A stretch of 64,000 nt of DNA from Candidatus Harpocratesius repetitus. Its GTDB lineage: Archaea > Asgardarchaeota > Lokiarchaeia > Sigyniarchaeales > Promethearchaeaceae. Numbering within the stretch: position 1 is the stretch's first letter; every line of letters starts with the position of its first letter. Made by a program: the position numbers and the translations under genes. The DNA lies in assembly GCA_021498095.1 (NCBI GenBank), contig JAIZWK010000001.1, forward strand, positions 3,907,450-3,971,449. The letters are read 5' to 3'. This document shows positions 37,162-47,298 of this stretch, piece by piece. A model generated the notes under the pieces. The model worked only from the letters and a program-made list of their open reading frames with translations. It did not search any database and had not been told where the DNA came from.

Positions 37162-38106
37162 TTAATTTTCTAGACTGTCATCGGCTAATTTTCTTGAAAA
37201 AAGAATTTTATTCCGAACTTTATCGAAATATCCACCAACTTGATTGTTAAATCGGATAAATTTTACATCAGTAGGAGCTCGTTGAATTACAATTTTAACT
37301 TGGGGACTTACTTTATATTCTGATTGACCATCAATAATGACTAATCCATTCAATCTGGGACGCTGCAATTTAATTTGAATTTTTGCGGATGTAGGAACAA
37401 TTAATGGTCTAAATACTCCAGTCCCCGCAAAAGGGTTCAAAGGGACAATTTCAAAACCATTTAGTCGTGGATCTAACAGGCAACCTCCTGCTGATAGAGC
37501 ATAAGCAGTAGAACCAGTGTGAGTAGATACAATTAATCCATCCAAATAACTGGAAGTAAAATTATGACCATCAATAGTGATATTTGCATAAAGAACCTTA
37601 GATGGCTTGGAAGAAATAATCAACACTTCATTCAGAGCAACTGGAAGAATATGATTTCCAATTTGAGTGGTTAATCTAGCAGCATGTTCAATAGAATAAT
37701 TACCTGCTAAAATATTATCTAAATCCTTTGCTAAAGATTCAGTATTTCCCATAGATTCATCCAAAAATCCAACTGAACCCAAGTTAACGCCTAATATAGG
37801 AGGAAGCTTTTTCTTAGGTAGATTTTGGCAAACTCGTAATACAGTTCCATCCCCACCAACTGAGATGATAAATTTAGTATTATCTGTTGTCATATCACCT
37901 AAGTTTTTAGCAAAATGACGAATAAATTTTGAGGAAATACGAGTTTCATATGAAATTCGTTCATTTTTCTTAAGTAAAAAATCAGTAATAAACTGAACAA
38001 TTTTAAGTGCTTCGGGCGAATCTAATCTGCATGCGATCCCTATCGCCCGATGGTCTCCAGCTTCTCGGGATTTAATTTGCGGAGCTTCATTCACAACAGA
38101 CACCAC
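37162..38106 (-). CDS. nadK: NAD kinase
   Basis: 314 residues. GGDGT at 84-88 (ATP/NAD site) and GSTAYALSAGG match the NAD kinase family, which phosphorylates NAD to NADP. Start: GTG 38106, with tandem GTG codons; GTG 38094 is possible. The first 20 residues are variable. It is upstream of nob1 in one transcript, a mix of metabolism and ribosome biogenesis. Confidence 0.88.
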   Translation of the reverse strand: MVSVVNEAPQIKSREAGDHRAIGIACRLDSPEALKIVQFITDFLLKKNERISYETRISSKFIRHFAKNLGDMTTDNTKFIISVGGDGTVLRVCQNLPKKKLPPILGVNLGSVGFLDESMGNTESLAKDLDNILAGNYSIEHAARLTTQIGNHILPVALNEVLIISSKPSKVLYANITIDGHNFTSSYLDGLIVSTHTGSTAYALSAGGCLLDPRLNGFEIVPLNPFAGTGVFRPLIVPTSAKIQIKLQRPRLNGLVIIDGQSEYKVSPQVKIVIQRAPTDVKFIRFNNQVGGYFDKVRNKILFSRKLADDSLEN

Positions 38107-38165
38107 TATTTTTAAAAATTATTGAAAAATACTCAGAAAATATTTGGAAAAAAAAATAAATCCAA

Positions 38166-38609
38166 TTATTTTGGCAAAACTATCCGGGTTACAAACGAAC
38201 GACCAACCACAGTCCAAAATTCAACGGTTACATCTCCCCAGATCGATCGATCATCAAGTAAATCATGTAATTTGCTAGTTTCAGAGTCTTCTTCATCAAG
38301 AGGATAAGCAATATCAAATGTTTCATAAGTTTCAAGATCCATTACTTGCACGGTACGGTCATTTTCATTGATATCTATTAATTGACCTTGTCTTTTTTGA
38401 ATTTCTGGAATATCTAGAGTCGTATCGGCAGTCATTGTAAGGCTTTTCTTCTTACCTGTGAATAGACCTACACATCCAATTCGAGACTTTGCATGTCCAT
38501 GTTTTCCTGATTTAGAGTGATCATTACTCAAAACTAAGTAAGGTTCTCCATCATCTGGATTAATAAAGTAATTTCCTTTCTTCAAGTTATTTGCTGATTT
38601 TCGCGCCAT
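38166..38609 (-). CDS. Translation initiation factor aIF5A
   Basis: 147 residues. The hypusine loop is SGKHGHAK, so K36 is the probable modification site by deoxyhypusine synthase. An SH3-like N-domain and an OB-fold C-domain follow. aIF5A helps ribosomes through difficult peptide bonds. The C-terminus is longer than in most archaea by about 10-15 residues. Confidence 0.9.
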   Translation of the reverse strand: MARKSANNLKKGNYFINPDDGEPYLVLSNDHSKSGKHGHAKSRIGCVGLFTGKKKSLTMTADTTLDIPEIQKRQGQLIDINENDRTVQVMDLETYETFDIAYPLDEEDSETSKLHDLLDDRSIWGDVTVEFWTVVGRSFVTRIVLPK

Positions 38610-38844
38610 AGTATTTCACATCGAAAAGTGAAAATGTGATAAGAGAAAAATTCTGATTTACTCTCCTTCACAGTTCCATATACGATTTATTAAGATCTCT
38701 AATTTTTTGAAGTTTGCGCTTTTTTGTTAGCGTGGCAAGAAAATGGGATGTTCAATATATTAAAGAGATGTGTATAAAAAAATAGAAAAAAAGAAAGAGC
38801 GTGATTTTTAAGAAAAGCACCCTTCTCTAAATACATTGATTGAA

Positions 38845-39579
38845 ATGAGAAATTTACAGAATTTTGGCTTCGTTTTTGATCTTGATGGAACTATACTTGA
38901 TGATATTGATTTAGCGAGAAATATTCCAATTATTGCAATGCAGGAAATGGGTTATCAAAATAAAAAATCAGTAAACAAAGAATTGGAAGAAGAAATATTA
39001 AATGTACTAGGAGAAGATGGCTCCAAACTTGTTATTCTTCGAATTTTTCTCAAGACAGCAAAATCATTTGGAATTCCATGGTATAAACGATTATTATTTA
39101 TTAAGAAGTGCCAAAAGGTCTATAAGCGTGAAATTTCATCTTGTCCTCTTTTTCCAGGAAGTATGGAAGTATTTGAGAAAATTATCGAATTGGGAGGAAT
39201 AATTGGGATATTGACAACATCAAGTATGGAAGAAATTAGTGAAAGATTTCTCGGCAGGGAACATTTGTTAACCATTTTTAAAGATAATATTTTAGGAAGA
39301 GATAAAGTAACAAAAATGAAACCAAATCCAGCTGGAATTATTTTATTGGCTAAAAAATGGAATATTCCAATTGAAAATATGGTAATGATTGGAGATATGA
39401 ATATTGATATTCAAGCGGGAAAACAGGCAGGTTGTAAAACAATTGGAGTTTTATCTGGGTTTGCAACCAAAGAAATCATGGAGAGAGAGAAAGCTGATTT
39501 AATTATTTCAAAAATATCAGATTTATTGCCCATTTTACCGAATTTTACTCAAATATTATTTTCTCAAATAGAGAGTTAA
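38845..39579 (+). CDS. HAD-family phosphatase (phosphoglycolate phosphatase-like)
   Basis: 244 residues from ATG 38845 (the TTG at 38836 adds three residues). The motif DLDGT is near residue 11, LTTSS is motif II, and a Lys and GDMNIDIQAG supply motifs III and IV. The cap is alpha-helical (C1). HAD phosphatases of this type act on phosphoglycolate or sugar phosphates; the substrate is uncertain. No Shine-Dalgarno is visible, so it may be leaderless. Confidence 0.8.
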   Translation: MRNLQNFGFVFDLDGTILDDIDLARNIPIIAMQEMGYQNKKSVNKELEEEILNVLGEDGSKLVILRIFLKTAKSFGIPWYKRLLFIKKCQKVYKREISSCPLFPGSMEVFEKIIELGGIIGILTTSSMEEISERFLGREHLLTIFKDNILGRDKVTKMKPNPAGIILLAKKWNIPIENMVMIGDMNIDIQAGKQAGCKTIGVLSGFATKEIMEREKADLIISKISDLLPILPNFTQILFSQIES

Positions 39580-39632
39580 AAAAAGATCAAAATTATGGAT
39601 TATTTAGAGATTATTCAAGAAAAATCACTTAA

Positions 39633-40652
39633 TTATAAATTATTCACTACAATATCTTCTAATGTAAAATCCCAATTTAATATTAAATCATGCCATTGAA
39701 TGATGATCTTCCCATTGGTAACATCAATTGCAAGTTGATTCTGATCTAATTCATCTATCAGTCGAGAAGAAGTTAAAAAATCAGGTAACTCGTCTGTGAA
39801 CGAAACTGATTTACTATTTTCTGAATTTGCATAAATACTAAACGGATTATCTGTCCAATTATACGAAATTGTTGAAAGATGAATATTTTTTTTAGGGCCT
39901 AATAACCCAACTCCATCAAAATCATCAAAATCTAAATCTCCTTGCACTGATAGTAAATTAAAGGAGAAATTTAATGGATTGAAAATCTTAATGGTGTATT
40001 CCATGCTATATGTTAATGCATTTAAATCAATCTCGAAACTTTGAAATTCAAAATTCAACAGCTTTTTCGACTGTTGCTTTGAAGATAATACAAATTCTTG
40101 ATCCAGATGAAAAGCTGGATATATGACACCAAACCCCCGCAACTTAAATTTTCCAATAACATGTAGAGTTACATTTTCACGTGACATAAAATGATTAATC
40201 ATTTTGTTTATACCTATTTGATTAGAAATTCCAACTCTAACGGTTAAATTAAAACTTTTGATACTTGGTGTTAAATGCATTTTTCCAAATGGAAGCAATG
40301 GAAATGAAAGATCAGTAATTCGATCACCTTCATGATAAATTTCGAAATAAATCAGTTTTATGGAGATATCTGGCATAGATTTATCAATTGGAAAAAATAA
40401 AGAGAAATTTAAATCAAGATATTCTTCAGTAGCTGAAATTAAATAAATATAATTTAGCTTCATAGGATCTGATTCGGAATCGGGAGAATTACTATCAGAA
40501 TTCATTTGATTATTAATAGTTGATTGAATAATTCCGTAAGATCCACCATATAATATTCCTAAAAGAGTGATAGAAAGCAGTGGAAGATATACCTTCCTTT
40601 TTCGGAATTGAGTACTAATTTTATTGAAAAAATCTGAAGATACATTAATCAT
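39633..40652 (-). CDS. LEA14-like membrane-anchored protein with two beta domains
   Basis: 339 residues with one N-terminal membrane helix (LLSITLLGILYGGSYGIIQ). The rest looks like two related beta domains: each has a FEIYH/FEIDL-type strand, then G-N-L-S strands and a V-x-L-x-V-x-G pattern, which recalls the LEA-2/WHy fold. Several N-x-S/T sites occur. The likeness to LEA14 is by pattern only. It is probably exposed at the cell surface. Confidence 0.5.
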   Translation of the reverse strand: MINVSSDFFNKISTQFRKRKVYLPLLSITLLGILYGGSYGIIQSTINNQMNSDSNSPDSESDPMKLNYIYLISATEEYLDLNFSLFFPIDKSMPDISIKLIYFEIYHEGDRITDLSFPLLPFGKMHLTPSIKSFNLTVRVGISNQIGINKMINHFMSRENVTLHVIGKFKLRGFGVIYPAFHLDQEFVLSSKQQSKKLLNFEFQSFEIDLNALTYSMEYTIKIFNPLNFSFNLLSVQGDLDFDDFDGVGLLGPKKNIHLSTISYNWTDNPFSIYANSENSKSVSFTDELPDFLTSSRLIDELDQNQLAIDVTNGKIIIQWHDLILNWDFTLEDIVVNNL

Positions 40653-40815
40653 TTATTTTGCACCAAGAGAATATTTGAAGAAGAAAGATAAAATTTTTCC
40701 TATTCATGAAAAACGAAAAAAATTTGAATACTACCTTCTTTTATTGTATTGGTATAGAATAAAAAAAATCTTTTATAGATTTGTAATTTTTGAAAAATAA
40801 TTGGGTGTGGAATAA

Positions 40816-42276
40816 TTGGTTCTTGATAACTTGGGAAAGTCGCTGGACACTTTAATTCGAAAAATTCGTCGATTACCAGAAATTGACAAAGATACTATAA
40901 ATGCCATTTTACAAGAACTTCAAAGGGCATTACTGATGGCAGATGTAAAAGTAGAACTCTGTTTACAAGTCACAGATGCAATCAAAAAACAAGCCATGGA
41001 TCAGCATATAAATAAGCAAATTGATCGAAAAGAATTCATTATTAAGCTCCTTCATGATCAACTTATTGAAATCCTTGGTGGAAAAGAAGCTCCAAAACGC
41101 ATCAAAACGGGAAAACAATCCGTAATCATGTTAGTAGGAATTCAAGGAAGCGGAAAAACTACTACAGTAGGTAAATTAGCAAATTATTATAAAAATAGAG
41201 GATTTAAAGTCGGAGCAATATGTACTGATACATGGCGACCTGGAGCATATGATCAGTTAGCTCAGACTATGAATTCAATTGGAGTGCCACATTATGGTCT
41301 TCCTAAAGAGAAAAATGCCATAAAAATTGCCAAGAAAGGAATGAAGCACTTTCTTCAAGCAAAAGGAAAGGATAAACGGGATTTAATAATTGTAGATACA
41401 GCAGGCAGACATAAGCAAGAAGAAGATTTAATGCGAGAAATGGAAAAACTAGAGTCTGTAATTAAACCAAATGAAACACTGCTGGTGATAGATGGAACTT
41501 TAGGTCAACAAGCCTATTCTCAAGCCAAAGCATTTGCTGAAACAACACATGTAGGAAGTATTATAATTACTAAATTGGATGGTTCTGCCAAAGGTGGGGG
41601 TGCATTATCCGCAGCTGCAGCGGCTAAAGCACCAATTAAATTTATCGGTGTTGGAGAACGTGTTGATGATTTAGAACCATTTAATCCAACAAAATTTGTC
41701 GGAACTTTAATGGGTATTCCTGATATCGAAGGTTTATTAGAAAAAATTGAAGAACTTGGTTTGGATGAAGAAGACCAAGAAGATATGGCTAAAAGGATTA
41801 AGAAAGGAAAATTCACACTCACTGACATGTACGTTCAATTGCAATCCATTCAAAAAATGGGCGGCGTAAAAAAAATAATCGGAATGCTTGGAGGTCAAAA
41901 CCTTCCGGATCAGTTTAAAATAGCAGCTTCAGCAAATATGGAAAAAATTAAAGTTATGCTCCAATCAATGACACAAGAAGAAAAAGATGACCCCATAATT
42001 ATTAAAAAGACTCGGATCACACGTATTTCCAAAGGTAGTGGAACCACTTATACAGAAGTTAAAAAACTTTTAGACCAATGGCGGCAAATGAATAGGGTTA
42101 TGAAAACAATGTTTGGAAAGAAAGTGAGAGGAAAGAAAGGTGCAGCTCAAAATATTCCAGGTATGGGTGATTTGGGTGATTTATCCGGAGGCATTCCAAA
42201 AGGTATGGATATTAACCAGCTTCAACAAATGATGGCGCAGGGTCAAAAAAAGAAACGAAAGAAATATCTCTGGTAA
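40816..42276 (+). CDS. srp54: Signal recognition particle 54 kDa protein
   Basis: 486 residues. The N-domain is followed by the G-domain with GIQGSGKTTT near residue 109, DTAGRH and TKLDGSAKGGG, then the M-domain with methionine-rich helices. Start: TTG 40816, with GGTG 8 nt upstream. SRP54 binds signal peptides with 7S RNA and docks to FtsY. The C-terminal tail is Gln- and Lys-rich (MMAQGQKKKRKK). It is followed by pyrC 30 bp downstream. Confidence 0.93.
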   Translation: MVLDNLGKSLDTLIRKIRRLPEIDKDTINAILQELQRALLMADVKVELCLQVTDAIKKQAMDQHINKQIDRKEFIIKLLHDQLIEILGGKEAPKRIKTGKQSVIMLVGIQGSGKTTTVGKLANYYKNRGFKVGAICTDTWRPGAYDQLAQTMNSIGVPHYGLPKEKNAIKIAKKGMKHFLQAKGKDKRDLIIVDTAGRHKQEEDLMREMEKLESVIKPNETLLVIDGTLGQQAYSQAKAFAETTHVGSIIITKLDGSAKGGGALSAAAAAKAPIKFIGVGERVDDLEPFNPTKFVGTLMGIPDIEGLLEKIEELGLDEEDQEDMAKRIKKGKFTLTDMYVQLQSIQKMGGVKKIIGMLGGQNLPDQFKIAASANMEKIKVMLQSMTQEEKDDPIIIKKTRITRISKGSGTTYTEVKKLLDQWRQMNRVMKTMFGKKVRGKKGAAQNIPGMGDLGDLSGGIPKGMDINQLQQMMAQGQKKKRKKYLW

Positions 42277-42306
42277 CATAATATTGATCACTGAATTGAA
42301 GTAGGG

Positions 42307-43845
42307 ATGAAAATGAATGCTCAACAAAATCGAATTGTTTTGAATAATGCCAGAATATTTACGAATAACACACTCATTTTGGGCCATCTAATTATAGAAG
42401 GAAACAAAATTCAATCCATTCATGAAGGTTCATTTTCCAATCTGGGTAATGAACAAAATGATCAAGATAATAGCAATAATATTAAGATTAAAATATTCGA
42501 TTTAGAAAATGCTTTAGTACTTCCTGGATTTATTGACATGCACGTCCATTTTAGAGATTTTGAACAATCAAGTAAAGAAACTCTTGAAACTGGATCAAAA
42601 GGAGCACTTTTTGGAGGAGTAACTACCGTTATTACAATGCCAAATACTAATCCACCGTTGTCATCTCTTAAGTCCATAGAAAGTTTCCAAAAAAAGCTGA
42701 ACAACACTCCTATCTATTGTAATATTGGAATTTATTCGGGTATTAAACAGGATTTCAATCCTTCTGAACTGCCAGTAATGAAAAAAAAAGGGATTTTTGG
42801 AGTTAAGGTTTATCCAGGAGATTTTTCAGATAATCTTCCCTTAAAATGGGAAGATGGTTGGCGTAGCGATATGTATCCAGGTGAATTCACCCAAAAAATT
42901 TCTCAAATATTAGATAATTTTCAACAAAAATATGATTATTGGAGACAACTTTTCAAATTATGTAAAGAGAACAATGTCCCAATTCTTTTTCATCCAGAAT
43001 TACCACGAGATCAAAAATCTTTGAAGAAAATTTACGAACAAGGATTAAAAATCGCAGAGATTGAGAATTCTCCAAATTCACATTTATTTGCTCATCATGT
43101 ATCACATCCAGTTTATACAAATGAATTGGGTTTTGTGGAAATGATTATTGCATTCTTGTATCAATTTTTTCCAGAACCTAAAGATGCACCCCATGTCCAT
43201 TTTGTACATGTCTCAAGTGCTGAAGTTATCGAGGTAATCCAAGAAATGCTGAAAAAGAAGGAATATCCTTGTTCAATTGAAGTTTCACCCCATCATCTCC
43301 TTTTAAATTATGATATGAAATTTCCCTCCGAAAATTACGCAAAAGTGCTTGTTCCACTTCGATCTCCTGAAATTCAGCAGCAGCTAAAGAAAGAATGGCA
43401 AAGCGGAAAAGCAGATGTGATAGGAACCGATCATGCACCCCATACATATAAAGAAAAATCACAAGATTTTTTTTCAATTCCATCAGGATTTCCTTCAATT
43501 GATTTTGCAAGTCGGATTTTACTTTCTCAAGTGTTCCAAGGAGAGATCTCCTTAGCACAATTAGTTGAGATGTATTCAACTCACCCAGCTAAACTCCTAA
43601 ATTTGCCCCACAAAGGCAAAATTGCCCCCGATATGGATGCAGATTTGATTGTGGTACATCAAACAGAGCCTTATCGATTAAACCATACTCGGATGAAAAG
43701 TAAACAAAAATGGACTCCATGGGAATCATATCAAGTATCAGCAGAAATTGACTATGTTTTTTTGGGAGGTAAACTTGCTTTTGAGCGTAATTCGGGTATT
43801 TTTACACCATTCGGTACTTTTTTAAATCGAGACTCCGAATTATAA
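42307..43845 (+). CDS. pyrC: Dihydroorotase
   Basis: 512 residues, long for the family (usually about 430), mainly by inserts in the middle and a 30-residue tail. The metal-binding MHVHFRD is near residue 78; FHPELP and GTDHAPH follow, all from the amidohydrolase superfamily. It closes carbamoyl aspartate to dihydroorotate in pyrimidine synthesis. Allantoinase is the nearest alternative. The next gene starts 11 bp later, so it shares a transcript with AMMECR1. Confidence 0.8.
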   Translation: MKMNAQQNRIVLNNARIFTNNTLILGHLIIEGNKIQSIHEGSFSNLGNEQNDQDNSNNIKIKIFDLENALVLPGFIDMHVHFRDFEQSSKETLETGSKGALFGGVTTVITMPNTNPPLSSLKSIESFQKKLNNTPIYCNIGIYSGIKQDFNPSELPVMKKKGIFGVKVYPGDFSDNLPLKWEDGWRSDMYPGEFTQKISQILDNFQQKYDYWRQLFKLCKENNVPILFHPELPRDQKSLKKIYEQGLKIAEIENSPNSHLFAHHVSHPVYTNELGFVEMIIAFLYQFFPEPKDAPHVHFVHVSSAEVIEVIQEMLKKKEYPCSIEVSPHHLLLNYDMKFPSENYAKVLVPLRSPEIQQQLKKEWQSGKADVIGTDHAPHTYKEKSQDFFSIPSGFPSIDFASRILLSQVFQGEISLAQLVEMYSTHPAKLLNLPHKGKIAPDMDADLIVVHQTEPYRLNHTRMKSKQKWTPWESYQVSAEIDYVFLGGKLAFERNSGIFTPFGTFLNRDSEL

Positions 43846-43856
43846 GGTGATAAAAA

Positions 43857-44483
43857 ATGGAAATCACTTTAGCTGATGGTCAAAAATTAGTAGCTTTTGC
43901 ACGTAATAATATTGAATATTACCTCAAAACTAAGAAAAATATCGATATACCTAATGATATTCGTAATAAATATGCAGACAAGGCTGGAGCTTTTGTCACC
44001 CTAAATAAATATCCAAAACGAGACAATGCTCTTCGAGGTTGTATTGGTTATATTCTTCCTTATTATCCACTTTGGGAAACCATTTCAAAAGTATCTCTCT
44101 CTGCAGCTTTAGATGATCCCAGATTTCCTCCTGTGAAATTATCAGAAATGGATCATTTGGTTGTAGAAGTTTCTGTTTTAACGGTTCCTGAAGAGATATC
44201 AGTTGAAAAACCTGAAGATTACGAACAGCATATCAAAATTGGACGAGATGGCTTGATTATAACTCGTGGTTGGCGTCGAGGATTATTATTACCTCAAGTT
44301 CCAATTGAATATGGAAGAAATTGGGATGTATTTACATTTCTGGGTCATACATGTATGAAAGCTGGATTACAACCCGAAGCTTGGCGTGATATCAAAAAAA
44401 CTAAAGTAGAGAGATTCACAGCAATTATTTTTGAAGAAGAATCCCCACGAGGTAAAGTTGTGCAGAAGAAAATCGGTGAATAA
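43857..44483 (+). CDS. AMMECR1-family protein
   Basis: 208 residues. The family signature is LRGCIGY at 59-65, then DPRFPPV, RGLLLPQVPIEYGRNW, and a C-terminal FEE. AMMECR1 is named after human disease locus AMMECR1 and is found in most archaea; it is proposed to bind nucleotide or act in RNA modification. It follows pyrC in an operon. No catalytic role has been shown for this family. Confidence 0.85.
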   Translation: MEITLADGQKLVAFARNNIEYYLKTKKNIDIPNDIRNKYADKAGAFVTLNKYPKRDNALRGCIGYILPYYPLWETISKVSLSAALDDPRFPPVKLSEMDHLVVEVSVLTVPEEISVEKPEDYEQHIKIGRDGLIITRGWRRGLLLPQVPIEYGRNWDVFTFLGHTCMKAGLQPEAWRDIKKTKVERFTAIIFEEESPRGKVVQKKIGE

Positions 44484-44650
44484 AATTTGTTAAATTCCAC
44501 AAATTACATAATGATTTTTTAAAAAATAAGAACTAAGTTGAAAAAAGAACAGAATTTATTCAAATTAGTAGATTTCTACACGGAAAACCAGAATTATTTT
44601 TTATTTCTTATTTCTATTAACAAATAAAGCATTAATAGTACGGAGATTCA

Positions 44651-46375
44651 ATGATATCTACAGCATTTCCTCAACAGACAAATATTTTAGAGCCGTTTTT
44701 CGATATAATTTTAATATCGGGAGAAAAATGGGCAGATCACCCTCATTCAGGGATTGGAATAATTGCACGAGTTTTAGAAATTGAAGGATATACAGTTGGA
44801 ATTATTGAAAAACCGGATTGGCGAACTACAACTTCTTTTTTGAAATTGGGTTTACCTAAGCTTTTCTTTGGAATTTCTTCAGGAAGTATTGATAGCATGC
44901 TTCAAAACTATACACCCCTCAAAAAGAAAAGAGCAGAAGATCCTTATCATCCATTTCAATCAAACATTCCTGATCGTGCAACAATAGTATATGCCCAAAA
45001 GTTAAAACAAGCAATAAAATCAACGGAAGAAGGTCGTAAGCGTAAAATACCAATTGTTTTAGGAGGTGTAGAGGCATCACTTAGAAGATTTTCCCATTAT
45101 GATTATTGGGACAATAAAATTAGAAGATCCATTCTCTTTGATGCAAAAGCAGATATTTTGGTATATGGACCTGGAGAATTTCAAATTGTTCAAATTGCAC
45201 ACAGAATTAGTAAAAACCAATCATTAATCGGAATTGAAGGAACTTTAATAGCAGTTTCGCAAAAAGAGAGCAAAATAATTGAAGAAGAAACAGAAAACTT
45301 GGAGGTTCTTCCATCCCATGAAGAAGTTTGTACGGATAAATTTCGATTCTGTGATATGCAACTAATGTTCTCTAATTCTAAAAATCTTCTTCAAAAAGTG
45401 GATAATCGGGCAGTAATTCAATTTCGCATGCATCAATATACCACAGAAGAACTGGATAGAATATACAACCTGCCTTTCACATATAACATACCTTCTGATT
45501 TTCCTGAATTGCAAATGGCAAAATTTTCCATTATAACTCATAGAGGATGTATTGGAGAATGTAATTTTTGTGCGATTGCTCTTCATCAAGGTACCAAGAT
45601 TATTTCCCGTAGTAAAGAAAGTATCTTATCTGAAATTGAATTAATGACACATTTACCTGATTTTCACGGATATATCAGCGATTTAGGTGGCCCCTCAGCA
45701 AATATGTATGGAATGGATTGTTCAAACCGAGATTCTTGCTTACAGCATTGTATAAACTGTCCTATTTTGGATCGAACACATCAAAAAGCGCTTGATTTGT
45801 TGAAAGAATCCAGAAAAATACCTGGAATAAAAAAAGTGTTTGTGCGGAGTGGTGTACGCTATGATATGATAATGGATCATGAAGAATATATGAAAGAATT
45901 AATCACCTACCATATTTCTGGGCATTTAAAAATTGCTCCAGAACATTTCTCACCTCGTGTTTATCGCTTAATGAATAAAGATAATTCTCGATTTTCAGAA
46001 TTTTTCAAGAAATTTCACCAACTTAATCCTAATCCAAAGCAGGGATTAAAATATTATTTCATTACTGCTCATCCAGGTAGTACCATGGAAGATGCTCAAT
46101 TGTTACGAAATAAAATCCGTAATTTGGGAGAAAAAAACACAGAATCAATCCAAATTTTCACGCCCACTCCAATGTCGGTATCCACTTGCATGTACTACAC
46201 GGGCCTTAACCCATATACAAAAGAATCTATTTATGTTCCGTATACATATCGAGAAAAAAAAGAACAAAAAAACATTCTATTCAACGATCGTTCATCTTCT
46301 AACATAAAGCAGCACTTGAATTCTAAAATTAAGGAAAAAAAAAAGAGAAAAAGCAGAATTAAAAAAAAATTATGA
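44651..46375 (+). CDS. YgiQ/UPF0313-family radical SAM protein
   Basis: 574 residues. The radical SAM cluster motif CxxxCxxC is GCIGECNFCAI, near residue 299. The N-terminal cobalamin-like part has GEKWADHPHSGIGIIARVLE, and TPTPMSVSTCMYYTG is near the C-terminus; this set defines YgiQ (UPF0313). The last 60 residues are a Lys-rich tail. The substrate is unknown; the family is widespread in anaerobes. Confidence 0.85.
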   Translation: MISTAFPQQTNILEPFFDIILISGEKWADHPHSGIGIIARVLEIEGYTVGIIEKPDWRTTTSFLKLGLPKLFFGISSGSIDSMLQNYTPLKKKRAEDPYHPFQSNIPDRATIVYAQKLKQAIKSTEEGRKRKIPIVLGGVEASLRRFSHYDYWDNKIRRSILFDAKADILVYGPGEFQIVQIAHRISKNQSLIGIEGTLIAVSQKESKIIEEETENLEVLPSHEEVCTDKFRFCDMQLMFSNSKNLLQKVDNRAVIQFRMHQYTTEELDRIYNLPFTYNIPSDFPELQMAKFSIITHRGCIGECNFCAIALHQGTKIISRSKESILSEIELMTHLPDFHGYISDLGGPSANMYGMDCSNRDSCLQHCINCPILDRTHQKALDLLKESRKIPGIKKVFVRSGVRYDMIMDHEEYMKELITYHISGHLKIAPEHFSPRVYRLMNKDNSRFSEFFKKFHQLNPNPKQGLKYYFITAHPGSTMEDAQLLRNKIRNLGEKNTESIQIFTPTPMSVSTCMYYTGLNPYTKESIYVPYTYREKKEQKNILFNDRSSSNIKQHLNSKIKEKKKRKSRIKKKL

Positions 46376-46426
46376 AAATAAAAGAATTAAAAGAGATGAA
46401 ATACACTTAGATATACTGATCAATTC

Positions 46427-47293
46427 ATGAATTATCCAAACGCTCCTTTTCCAATTCCTAAATCGATACTTCTACAAAAATTGCGTGGATTTCTTAATGA
46501 AGATATCGGATTTGGAGATATTACCAGTAGTATGATCCCTGTTCAAGAACAAGGATCTGCAAAAATTAAAGCAAAATCTTCCGGAATTCTTGCTGGAATG
46601 GAAGAAGCACAATTACTTTTTGAAGATAATAATATTAAAGTCACTTCCCTAACTCAAGATGGAAATGAAGTCAATAAAGATGAGATAATTATGGAATTAC
46701 AAGGAAATCTTCGCACCATCTTGATGGTTGAACGCACTGCATTGAATTTTTTAATGAAACTTTCATCCATTGCCAGCAGCACAAATGATGTTATTACTAA
46801 ACTTAGAAAAGAAAATCTTACAACTATAATTGCCGCCACAAGAAAAACAACACCTGGATTTACCTATTTCGAAAAAAAAGCCGTTTTTTTGGGGGGTGGC
46901 GATGTACATCGATGGAATCTATCCGATATGATTCTTTTAAAAAATACTCATCTAAAATATTATCAAGGAGATATTGCCAAATTACTTACTAAAACTAAGG
47001 AACAAACAAGTTTTAGCAAAAAAATCGAAATTGAAATTGAAAATCCAAAAAATATTCCCTTAGCCATTCAGCACGGAGCAGACATTATTATGTTGGATAA
47101 TATGACACCAGATCAAATACGTAAAACACTTTCTGACTTATCTCCTTCAAAACATATAATATTTGAAGCATCGGGAAATATTAATACTAAAAATATTCTC
47201 GAATATGCACAAGCTGGAGTTGATGTTATCAGCACATCTTCATTAATATTTCACCCTCATAAAATTATGGATTTTTCATTACGCTTAGTATAA
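46427..47293 (+). CDS. nadC: Nicotinate-nucleotide pyrophosphorylase (carboxylating)
   Basis: 288 residues. LNEDIGFGDITSSM is the entry motif, VERTALNFLMKLS follows, and IAATRKTTPG with HRWNLSDMILLKNTH carries the quinolinate and phosphoribosyl-pyrophosphate residues. It makes NaMN from quinolinate in de novo NAD synthesis. A convergent RHH regulator starts on the other strand beyond the stop codon and may control NAD genes (inference). Confidence 0.9.
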   Translation: MNYPNAPFPIPKSILLQKLRGFLNEDIGFGDITSSMIPVQEQGSAKIKAKSSGILAGMEEAQLLFEDNNIKVTSLTQDGNEVNKDEIIMELQGNLRTILMVERTALNFLMKLSSIASSTNDVITKLRKENLTTIIAATRKTTPGFTYFEKKAVFLGGGDVHRWNLSDMILLKNTHLKYYQGDIAKLLTKTKEQTSFSKKIEIEIENPKNIPLAIQHGADIIMLDNMTPDQIRKTLSDLSPSKHIIFEASGNINTKNILEYAQAGVDVISTSSLIFHPHKIMDFSLRLV

Positions 47294-47298
47294 TTATT

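Noticed and set aside
41520..41828. 102-residue minus-strand frame inside SRP54
   Set aside because: Antisense shadow of a highly conserved gene.
43226..43579. 117-residue minus-strand frame inside pyrC
   Set aside because: Antisense shadow; the pyrC motifs are on the plus strand.
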